Below are positions 57,499-64,000 of a stretch of 64,000 nucleotides of DNA, piece after piece. The position numbers were made by a program, and so were the translations under genes. The stretch is from Amycolatopsis xylanica (GTDB lineage Bacteria > Actinomycetota > Actinomycetes > Mycobacteriales > Pseudonocardiaceae): NCBI RefSeq assembly GCF_900107045.1, contig NZ_FNON01000003.1, positions 248,001 through 312,000 of the forward strand, given 5' to 3'. The notes beneath the pieces are model-generated. The model saw only the letters and a program-made list of their open reading frames with translations, searched no databases and was not told the origin of the DNA. Each line of letters opens with the position of its first letter. The first letter of the stretch is position 1.

Positions 57499-57918
57499 TC
57501 AGGGGGCGGCCAGGGCGTCGACCTCGTCCCGGCGGAACCAGCAGGCCGTGAGGTAGGCCGCCGAGCCGGGGCCCAGGCCGGGGTGGACGCCGGTCACCAC
57601 GCGCAGGGTGTGTTCCCACGAGCGGCGCAGTGAGCCGTTCGTGGTCGACGGGATGCCGGTCTCGGCCAGCGCGGGACGCAAAGCCAGCCAGCGCGCGGCG
57701 CCCGTCTCGACCAGGCCGGCCGCGGTGAACTGGGTCATCGCGCCGTGACGAACCCGGTCGACGGCCAGCGTGACCAGCGCCGGGTCGTCGGCGAGCATCG
57801 CCAGGCCGAGCCCGGCCAGCAGGCGTTCGGCGTCCAGGCCCATCAGGATCACGCCAGCCTCGGTCGACGGCGGGTCGTCGACGCCGGGCAGCGAGAACCG
57901 GGTGTCGTGGTCAGCCAC
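57499..57918 (-). CDS. Small protein coupled to the FAD oxidoreductase, unknown
   Basis: 139 residues from GTG 57918, overlapping the preceding gene by 8 bp. No domain is recognised; it is helix-rich (AERLLAGLGLAMLADDPALV) with TGVHPGLGPGSAAYLTACWF near the end. The tight overlap implies joint production with the FAD enzyme. It is the last gene of a three-gene operon. Confidence 0.65.
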   Translation of the reverse strand: MADHDTRFSLPGVDDPPSTEAGVILMGLDAERLLAGLGLAMLADDPALVTLAVDRVRHGAMTQFTAAGLVETGAARWLALRPALAETGIPSTTNGSLRRSWEHTLRVVTGVHPGLGPGSAAYLTACWFRRDEVDALAAP

Positions 57919-59212
57919 GCGAGACCGCCAGATCCGGCACCAGCGGCCGGTCGAGCAGGCCTGCCGCCACGGCCGCGGCCACCCGTGCGGTGGCGACGCG
58001 GTGGCCGTCGATGTTGCGGGCGGCCGGGCCGAGCACCATGCCCGCCGTGGCGCCGACCGCGTGCACGCGGGGCGCGAGCCGGTACGCGAGCGTGCGCTCG
58101 TCGAGGTCGGCCCAGCCGTCGCGGGCGTTGATCACCTCGTCCGGCAGCACCTCCGAGCCGGTCGACGGCGTCGTGCCGAGCGCGAGCAGCGCGAGATCGC
58201 CGCCGACCCGGGTGCCGTCCTCGAGTTCGACGGACACCCCTGAGGACACCGCCTTGACGGCCCGGCCGCGGTGCACGATCAGCCTGCCCTCGGCCTCGGC
58301 ACGCTGAAACCCGGGCCGGAACTCGAACATGATCGAAGCGCGGCGGAACCGGCCCATCAGGGTCAGCCGGTCTTCCCAGCTCACGCCGTCGAACCGGGCA
58401 CGGCCCTCCGGCCGGAAGAACTTCGAGTTGACGTCCGCGCACTGGTAGCGCTCTTCGGTCTCGCGGATCACCCAGTGCACCTCGGCGCCGTCGGCGAGCG
58501 CGTTCGACACCAGATGCGCGGCCGTGAGCCCGGCGCCGATGACGATGACCCGCCCCGCGCCCGGCGGCATCGGCTGGTCCCAGTACCGCACGCCGTCACC
58601 GGTCCACCAGCCGTCCGGCGCCTCGCGGCGGGACTCGCCCATGCACAGCACGGCGAACCGCGCGGTGACGGTCGTGGTGTCCGTGCGCACGGACACGGAA
58701 TCCGCCGACGGCAGCACGTCTCGCACGTTCTGCCGCCAGGTCCGCTCACCGATGTGGTGGCTGGCGACGAGATGCTCGCAGTAGGCCTCGAACACGTCGA
58801 TCGGGACCACCGACCGGTGCCCGGCCTGCGCCATCCTGATCTCGTTGCGCTCCACCGGGGAGAGCAGGGACCAGTGCATCCGCGCGAAATCGAGCAGCTC
58901 GCAGTCGCGAAAGCCTTCCACGCCGGGATGATGCTCGTACGGGGAACGCAGCACCCGTTGCCGCAGCAGGTCTATCCGGCCGAAGAACCGGCCGCACGGG
59001 CGGTCGCGGTCGAGCAGCACGACATCGCGGATCCCGTGATGCCACAACGCGGAGGCGACCGCGAGCCCGGCTGGCCCGGCGCCCGCGATCACCACGTCGG
59101 CCGAGCGCGGTGGCACGGCCGAGTCGGCGAAAGCGGGCGAGGGCAGCAATCCGGGCCAGTCACGGCCCCGTACGGAGCCGAGCAGATGCGGTTCGGGGAC
59201 GAAGGAGATCAC
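57911..59212 (-). CDS. FAD/NAD(P)-binding oxidoreductase
   Basis: 433 residues from GTG 59212, one base after the previous stop. ADVVIAGAGPAGLAVASALW is the FAD Rossmann loop; a second dinucleotide loop GRVIVIGAGLTAAHLVSNAL suggests NAD(P)H binding, as in flavin monooxygenases or thioredoxin reductase-like proteins. No Baeyer-Villiger or CxxC active-site motif is seen. It could modify the YcaO product or serve a separate pathway with its two unknown partners. Confidence 0.78.
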   Translation of the reverse strand: MISFVPEPHLLGSVRGRDWPGLLPSPAFADSAVPPRSADVVIAGAGPAGLAVASALWHHGIRDVVLLDRDRPCGRFFGRIDLLRQRVLRSPYEHHPGVEGFRDCELLDFARMHWSLLSPVERNEIRMAQAGHRSVVPIDVFEAYCEHLVASHHIGERTWRQNVRDVLPSADSVSVRTDTTTVTARFAVLCMGESRREAPDGWWTGDGVRYWDQPMPPGAGRVIVIGAGLTAAHLVSNALADGAEVHWVIRETEERYQCADVNSKFFRPEGRARFDGVSWEDRLTLMGRFRRASIMFEFRPGFQRAEAEGRLIVHRGRAVKAVSSGVSVELEDGTRVGGDLALLALGTTPSTGSEVLPDEVINARDGWADLDERTLAYRLAPRVHAVGATAGMVLGPAARNIDGHRVATARVAAAVAAGLLDRPLVPDLAVSRG

Positions 59213-59213
59213 G

Positions 59214-59762
59214 TCAGCCGATGATGGTCACCGGGACGATCACTTCGACGACCGGCCGTTCGCCCATCCCGTCGGTGATCAGGCCCTGCAGTGTCTGCTC
59301 GGACTGCTCGGCGGTGTCGGTCGAAATCGGGCTGTAGCGGGAGTACGAGTACGTGGGACGGCGGCTGCCCGTCTCCAGCGTGTACACCTTCAGCACCGCT
59401 TCGCCGGGGCGCACTTCACCGTCGTAGAAGGTGAGACGCCGCTGGTCCGGTGTCATGAAGGACTTCGAGAACTGCCGCGAGAGCACCAGGGTGTCCTCGT
59501 CGTTGACGAAGGTCGACTCCTCATCGGTGACCACCTGCATGGCGACCCAGGTCTGTTCGGTCAGGTTGGTCTCGGACTTGATGATCTGCCAGCGCCCCGG
59601 CTCCGGGAGGTTGACGCACACGGACACGTCGTGCCCGGTGGTGTCGATCGCGCCGGAGATCATCAGTACCCGGCGGCGCACATCGGCGACGCCCGCGAGC
59701 TGGATGTCCCTCGCTCGCACTCGGGTCGTTACGTCCAGTCCAGGCAACTCGGGTGATGACAT
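59214..59762 (-). CDS. Unknown 182-residue protein, first gene of FAD operon
   Basis: From ATG 59762 with GGGAGG 10 bases upstream. It is soluble and beta-rich, with EPGRWQIIKSETNLTEQTWV and SFMTPDQRRLTFYDGEVRPG; no Cys pair, no signal peptide, no membrane span. No family is recognised. Followed after one base by the FAD oxidoreductase. The promoter should lie in 59763-59829, shared with the 3' end of the MerR gene. Confidence 0.6.
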   Translation of the reverse strand: MSSPELPGLDVTTRVRARDIQLAGVADVRRRVLMISGAIDTTGHDVSVCVNLPEPGRWQIIKSETNLTEQTWVAMQVVTDEESTFVNDEDTLVLSRQFSKSFMTPDQRRLTFYDGEVRPGEAVLKVYTLETGSRRPTYSYSRYSPISTDTAEQSEQTLQGLITDGMGERPVVEVIVPVTIIG

Positions 59763-59829
59763 AATGCCAATGCCTCCCAGTCAGTAACTGGAGAATTCCA
59801 CAGGCCAGACTCGCGTGTCAAGATTGTCG

Positions 59830-60333
59830 TCAAGCGCTGCGACGTGCGGAAACCTGTTGCACCGCAAGCTTTCTCAACGTCGACAACAGAGCGTCACTCA
59901 AAACGGTGTCCGGCGCCGAATGTTCGAGCGAGACGTCGATTTCGGCTACGCGCCGCATCGCCGCGGCGTAGTCGTCGAGCACGGCCAGCACGTCTTCCCT
60001 GCCGAGCTCACGCAGCCTCGCGAGGATCGCGGCCAACGCCAGTTCCGGCGCCGAACCGGGTTTCGCCGGAAAGACATGCCTTTCCGCCAAATCCTCAACG
60101 GTCCGTTCGGCCCATGGCGTTGCGCTGGATACCACCTCCTTGACCGCCGCCAGTGGTAATCCGCCGATCTCGAGCAGTGCCCTGATCACTTTGAGCCGCC
60201 GGACATGCTGCTCGCCGTAACGGGCCTGATTGGGCTTGACCCGTTCGCCGGGCGGCAGGATGCCTTCGCGCACATAGAATTTGATCGTCGCGATCGGAAC
60301 TTCCGCTATCCTGCTCAACTCGGCCATCCGCAC
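59830..60333 (-). CDS. MerR-family transcriptional regulator
   Basis: 167 residues from GTG 60333, chosen for GGAGGGAAGG about 6 bases upstream. N-terminal MerR helix-turn-helix (RMAELSRIAEVPIATIKFYV, REGILPPGERVKPNQARYGE), then a dimerisation helix and an Ala-rich C-terminus. No Cys metal site, so a drug or redox-type ligand is more likely. It precedes the FAD operon on the same strand and may control it or the divergent copper genes. Confidence 0.82.
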   Translation of the reverse strand: MRMAELSRIAEVPIATIKFYVREGILPPGERVKPNQARYGEQHVRRLKVIRALLEIGGLPLAAVKEVVSSATPWAERTVEDLAERHVFPAKPGSAPELALAAILARLRELGREDVLAVLDDYAAAMRRVAEIDVSLEHSAPDTVLSDALLSTLRKLAVQQVSARRSA

Positions 60334-60461
60334 AGCGAATCCTTCCCTCCGCTCGTTCTCCCAAGTTACCGTCGGCACACCGCGAAATAGGGCACCTACA
60401 AGCGGTTACGGCACTTATGGAGAAACCGCACTATCACCCACCGTCACTAACTGGAGCCGGG

Positions 60462-61022
60462 ATGACGACCTTGGAAGCGGCCACGTCCTCGAAGTGGATC
60501 ACCGCGCTGAACACCAAGTACCACAAGGTGGCCTTGACCCTCTTCGCGATCGTGGTGCTCGCGCACTGGGCGGAGCACATCGCGCAGGCCGTCCAGATCT
60601 ACGCGCTGGGCTGGAAACTGCCCGACGCGCGCGGCGTGCTCGGGCTGCCGTTCCCCTGGCTGATCAAGTCCGAGTGGATGCACTACGGCTACGCGATCAT
60701 CATGCTCGTTCTACTGTGGATGCTGCGCAGCGGCTTCGACGGCCGGTCGCGCCAGTGGTGGAACCTGGCGCTGGGCATCCAGTTCTGGCACCACATCGAG
60801 CACCTGCTGCTGCTGATCCAGGCGCAGACCGGCTGGCGCCTCGGCGGCGGCGCGGCGCCGTCGAGCATCATCCAGCTGTTCGTGCCCAGGGTCGAGCTGC
60901 ACCTGTTCTACAACACGATCGTCACCATCCCGATGATCATCGCGATGGTCGTGCACCGGCGCGCGGCGGCCGACGAGTCGCTGTGCACCTGCTCGGTCCC
61001 GCGCGTGCCCGTCGCCGCCTGA
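60462..61022 (+). CDS. His-rich integral membrane protein
   Basis: 186 residues from ATG 60462 (GGAG 6 bases upstream). About five hydrophobic segments carry conserved-looking His: HWAEHIAQAVQ, FWHHIEHLLLLIQ, VELHLFYN. These could bind copper or iron in the membrane. Its stop overlaps the start of the CopC-CopD gene (TGATG), so the two act together, probably in copper import or loading. No family name is known to me. Confidence 0.7.
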   Translation: MTTLEAATSSKWITALNTKYHKVALTLFAIVVLAHWAEHIAQAVQIYALGWKLPDARGVLGLPFPWLIKSEWMHYGYAIIMLVLLWMLRSGFDGRSRQWWNLALGIQFWHHIEHLLLLIQAQTGWRLGGGAAPSSIIQLFVPRVELHLFYNTIVTIPMIIAMVVHRRAAADESLCTCSVPRVPVAA

Positions 61023-62341
61023 TGATCGCCAGGCTGCTCGGAGTCATCGGCCTGCTGTTCACGCTCGTCGTGTTCGGCGCGCCGCCGGCTTCGGCACACG
61101 TCGAGATCATTTCGACGACGCCGTCGGAGGGCACGCGCCTGCAGGCCGTGCCTCCGCTGATCTCCTTGCGGCTGACGGAGAACATCGGTATCCAGCAGGA
61201 CTCACTGCATGTCGTCGACGAGCGTGGCACGCGCGTCGACGACGGCCCGGTGTTCCAGCCGGGCGAAGAGTCCGAAGTGGTCGGTATCCGGCTGAAGCCC
61301 GGCCTGTCCTCGGGCAGCTACCTGGTGACGTACGGCTTCATCTCGGCGGACTCGCATCCGGTGCGCGGGTCGTTCGCGTTCGTGGTCGGTGACGGGCCAC
61401 TGCTCACGGCGAGTGGTTCGGTGTCCGCCGCGAACGGCACCAACACCACGGTCGACGTCGTCCACACGGCGCTGCGCTGGGTTTCCTTCTGTGGCTTGGC
61501 TTTACTCGGCGGCCTGCTGTTCGTCCTGCTCTGCCGTCCCGGCGGCCGCGACGACCGCCTCGTCCGCCGCGTGATCCTCGGCGGCTGCGCGGCGACCGCC
61601 GTCGCCTCGCTCGTCGTGCTCCTGCTGCAGGGTCCCTATGTCGCGGGCCAGGATCTGACGGCGGTGACCGACTTCGGCCTGCTCGGCGCGACGCTCAAAC
61701 TGTCCTACGGCAAGCTGATGCTGCTTCGTGTGGGCATTTTGGCCGTGGTGGGCTGGCTGGCGAATCGGCTATTGGGGCCGGACACGCCTTTGCGGCCGCG
61801 CTATGAAAACCTGACGATGGTCGCGGGTTTCGTTGTGCTGCTGACGTTCTCGGCGACCGGTCACGCCATCGCGGACCCGGTCCCGTTCTTCTCGCTCGCC
61901 GCGGACATGGCCCATCTCGGCGGGATCGTGCTCTGGATCGGCGGCCTCGTCCAAATCGCGCTCTGCCTGTGGCGTCCCGCGAGCGGCGAAGATCTCGCGC
62001 AGGTGCTGTCGCGTTTCTCGATGGTCGCCTTCGTGTCGGTCGCGACGATCGTGGCGAGCGGCGCCTACCTGAGCTGGCGTTCAGTCGCCTCGTTCTCCGC
62101 GCTCTTCACGACCACGTACGGCGTGCTCCTGCTGATCAAGCTCGCGGGCTTCGCGCTGCTGCTGGCCGCCGCCAATGCGAGCCGCAACGCCGTCCGCCGC
62201 CGCGCCATCGCCGTCGACTCGGGCGGCTCGGTCGCCACCGACCTGCGCACCCTCCGCCTCGCGGTCACCGCCGAGGTCGCGATCGCCTCGGTCGTCCTGG
62301 TCCTCGCGGCGATCCTCTCCTCCACCGCCCCGGCCCGTTGA
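61022..62341 (+). CDS. CopC-CopD fusion copper-resistance/uptake protein
   Basis: 439 residues from ATG 61022. A signal peptide ends at SA, so the mature protein begins with His (HVEIISTTPSEGTRL), as in CopC copper-binding proteins; ISADSHPVRGSFAF supplies the second His site. After about residue 140 come eight membrane segments of a CopD domain (DVVHTALRWVSFCGLALLGG, DMAHLGGIVLWIGG). Such fusions bind Cu(II) outside and move it inward. Ends in a hairpin (62340). Confidence 0.88.
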   Translation: MIARLLGVIGLLFTLVVFGAPPASAHVEIISTTPSEGTRLQAVPPLISLRLTENIGIQQDSLHVVDERGTRVDDGPVFQPGEESEVVGIRLKPGLSSGSYLVTYGFISADSHPVRGSFAFVVGDGPLLTASGSVSAANGTNTTVDVVHTALRWVSFCGLALLGGLLFVLLCRPGGRDDRLVRRVILGGCAATAVASLVVLLLQGPYVAGQDLTAVTDFGLLGATLKLSYGKLMLLRVGILAVVGWLANRLLGPDTPLRPRYENLTMVAGFVVLLTFSATGHAIADPVPFFSLAADMAHLGGIVLWIGGLVQIALCLWRPASGEDLAQVLSRFSMVAFVSVATIVASGAYLSWRSVASFSALFTTTYGVLLLIKLAGFALLLAAANASRNAVRRRAIAVDSGGSVATDLRTLRLAVTAEVAIASVVLVLAAILSSTAPAR

Positions 62342-62398
62342 AAGCCCGAAAGCCACTTTCGTCAGGTCCTATCTGACGAAAGTGGCTTTCGGGCTTTC
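62340..62398. terminator. CCGAAAGCCACTTTCGG family, copy 4
   Basis: GAAAGCCCGAAAGCCACTTT (start of the left arm) and its reverse complement fill 62340-62398, nearly perfect, starting at the last bases of the CopC-CopD gene and ending 12 bases before the convergent gene end. Two-way terminator. Confidence 0.72.
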
Positions 62399-62409
62399 GA
62401 CCACTGGGG

Positions 62410-63468
62410 TCAGGTGAGGGATTCGGCGGCGAGGCGGGTGCCGTCGACTCGGGCCTGGATCTTGGCGAAGGCTATGTCGCGGGAGGTAGAGGTGTCGTCG
62501 GCGAAGGGTGAGAAGCCGCAGTCGTCGCAGGTGCCCAGGCGGTCGGGGCTGATGTACTCGGCGGCCTGGAGCACGCGGTCGCGGACTTCTTCGGCGGTCT
62601 CGACGCGCGGGTCGATCGGGTTGGTGACGCCGACGAAGATGCGCTGCTCCGGCTGGGAGTACTCGGCGATCGTGGCGAGCACCTTCCGAGGGTCGTCCTC
62701 GCCCGCCAAAGCGATGTAGAAGTTGCCGGCGTGGAGCTGGAAGAGCGCGGGCAGCAGCCCGGAGTAGTCGACGTCGAGGCTGTGCACCGAGTCCTGGTCG
62801 CCGCCGGGGCAGGTGTGCACGCCGATCTTTTTGCGTTCCTCGGCCGAGAACCGGTCGAGCACCGCGTTGTTCAGGTCCACAAAGGATTGCAGGAGCCCGC
62901 CGGACGGGTCGAGCTTCAGCGAGAGCCTGCCCTCGGTGAAGTCGATCTGGACGCTGTCCGCGCCGCCGTCGAGCGCTCGGCGGATGTCGGCGGCGGTGCC
63001 GTCGACCAGGTCGGCGACGAACTGCTCGCGCGAATAGCCGTCGATACCGTCCGCCGGATAGATCAAGCTCAGTGCCGAGGCCGCGATAACGGCCTGCTTG
63101 ACCGGCTTCGAAGCGTGCACGAGCGCTTTCGCCAAATACGTGTCGGCATAAATACCGTACCGGAACGGCCCAGCGGTCAATCGCGGTAGCTGACGGGTGT
63201 GACCGTCCGCGAACGGGATGACCGCGCCGTCGGGCGCCAGGTCCAGCCCCGCCAGTGGATAGGTCGCGAAGCTGGGTTTTCCTTGCTCACCATCGGTGAT
63301 GACCGGTGAACCGGTTGCTTCGAACCGGGTGATCGTGTCGACGAGTGCGGACTCTTCGAGTTTCGCAAGTGCTTCCGCGGTAATTTTTCCGGCCGCGAAG
63401 TCACCAAGTCCCTCCAGCAGGAAAGCGGGACGCGGGATACTGCCGATGGGCTCTGTGGGAATGTGCAT
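62410..63468 (-). CDS. MetE-like (cobalamin-independent methionine synthase family) protein
   Basis: 352 residues from ATG 63468; GTG 63498 is an alternative and neither has a good ribosome site. EPIGSIPRPAFLLEG opens the family, and IGVHTCPGGDQDS and LGTCDDCGFSPF hold the His and Cys residues that bind zinc in MetE. At 352 residues it is about the size of the MetE catalytic half, so it may be a short methyltransferase acting on a thiol other than homocysteine. It stands alone. Confidence 0.8.
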   Translation of the reverse strand: MHIPTEPIGSIPRPAFLLEGLGDFAAGKITAEALAKLEESALVDTITRFEATGSPVITDGEQGKPSFATYPLAGLDLAPDGAVIPFADGHTRQLPRLTAGPFRYGIYADTYLAKALVHASKPVKQAVIAASALSLIYPADGIDGYSREQFVADLVDGTAADIRRALDGGADSVQIDFTEGRLSLKLDPSGGLLQSFVDLNNAVLDRFSAEERKKIGVHTCPGGDQDSVHSLDVDYSGLLPALFQLHAGNFYIALAGEDDPRKVLATIAEYSQPEQRIFVGVTNPIDPRVETAEEVRDRVLQAAEYISPDRLGTCDDCGFSPFADDTSTSRDIAFAKIQARVDGTRLAAESLT

Positions 63469-63587
63469 GGCGAGAATGTTTTCTCGATCTTCGATCACCG
63501 CGGTACCGCCGAATGCGCTACACGTCCTTTCTTACTTCCTGCGCACAATGACCTACCGCCTTGCCGCCCGCGAGCCGCGCTGTCACC

Positions 63588-64000
63588 GTGGACCGCGTGG
63601 AACCGTCGATCACCCGCAGCATCCACATCGCCGCCGACCCGCTCACCGTCTGGTCGCTGCTGAGCGATCTCCCCCGCATGGGCCGGTTCAGCCCCGAGAA
63701 CGTCGGCGGCCACTGGGTCGACGCCGACGGGCCCGCCGTCGGCGCCCGGTTCCGCGGCACCAACCGCAACGGCAAGAAGCAGTGGCACACCAGGGTCAAG
63801 ATCGTCCACTGCAGACCGGGCCTGCGGTTCACCTTCGACGTCCGCTCCCCGTTCGGCGTCCGCGTCTCGCGCTGGGAGTACGTGGTCACCGCGACCGCCA
63901 CCGGCTGCGAGCTCACCGAGAACTGGTACCGCGTCGGCAGTGTCTTCGTGCGCCGCTTCCTCGGCCCGAAGGTCACCGGCCGCGCCGATCGTCCCGGGTT
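63588..64000 (+). CDS. SRPBCC/polyketide-cyclase-like protein (partial, runs off the right edge)
   Basis: The frame is open from GTG 63588 (or GTG 63597) to the window end. It reads SITRSIHIAADPLTVWSLLS, then GRFSPENVGGHW and PGLRFTFDVRSPFG, the START-like SRPBCC fold with a hydrophobic ligand cavity. Such proteins bind lipids or aromatic polyketides; many have no known ligand. No ribosome site is evident and the 3' end is missing. The region 63469-63587 holds the divergent promoters of this and the MetE-like gene. Confidence 0.72.
   Translation, partial: MDRVEPSITRSIHIAADPLTVWSLLSDLPRMGRFSPENVGGHWVDADGPAVGARFRGTNRNGKKQWHTRVKIVHCRPGLRFTFDVRSPFGVRVSRWEYVVTATATGCELTENWYRVGSVFVRRFLGPKVTGRADRPG

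Noticed and set aside
1..64000. tRNA, rRNA, replication origin or phage attachment site
   Set aside because: No cloverleaf-like sequence, rRNA stretch, DnaA-box cluster, integrase gene or matching att-like repeats were noticed by eye; a covariance-model scan would be needed to exclude tRNAs fully.

Overview
The window is high-GC DNA with GTG, TTG and ATG starts, many 1-4 bp start/stop overlaps, and actinobacterial families (DUF574-type methyltransferase, WYL, SARP and AfsR-like regulators, acyl-CoA carboxylase epsilon subunit, BCCT transporter). With the many long palindromic intergenic repeats this suggests a filamentous actinomycete of the Pseudonocardiales, probably Amycolatopsis-like; the genus is inference.

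Left part (1-17 kb): mixed functions. A secreted papain-like protease and a membrane-anchored partner, a BCCT osmolyte transporter, a PAS-GGDEF-EAL protein with a decayed EAL domain, a secreted alpha/beta hydrolase, a P450, a methyltransferase, an epoxide hydrolase divergent from a WYL regulator with a strong operator between them, a hemerythrin-like protein, a DUF3830 plus two Asp/Glu-racemase-fold genes, and a large XRE/NB-ARC/TPR regulator.

Centre (17.4-46.4 kb): an enediyne-type polyketide cluster. From 46376 down to 22378 nearly everything runs on the minus strand: AraC regulator, two UnbL (DUF1702) proteins, UnbV, UnbU, P450, DUF5987-like protein, GMC oxidoreductase, CMD protein, TIGR03084-like protein, glycosyltransferase, a stand-alone degenerate copy of the PKS C-terminus, the 1939-residue enediyne PKS (KS-AT-ACP-KR-DH-PPTase), hot-dog thioesterase, flavin reductase, epimerase, and an acyl-CoA carboxylase beta/epsilon pair that may supply malonyl-CoA. 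A stand-alone dehydratase-like protein and an AfsR-like regulator sit at the left edge. No deoxysugar genes or chromoprotein apoprotein are seen.

Right part (46.4-60 kb): a YcaO cyclodehydratase and SagB-type dehydrogenase (azoline/azole RiPP chemistry) with SARP and HxlR regulators and one polypeptide that fuses two DesK-like histidine kinases. Two near-identical NarL response regulators and two AraC regulators lie in mirror image on either side. A 61-residue peptide is the best, but weak, precursor candidate. A three-gene operon (unknown protein, FAD oxidoreductase, unknown protein) and a MerR regulator follow.

Right end (60.4-64 kb): a His-rich membrane protein with a CopC-CopD fusion (probable copper handling), a MetE-like protein, and the start of a SRPBCC protein cut by the window edge.

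The intergenic regions hold several families of palindromes that recur across the window, including two head-to-head arrays of 21-bp and 22-bp units. One array is bordered by a duplicated copy of the end of the SagB gene. These are the most unusual non-coding features here.
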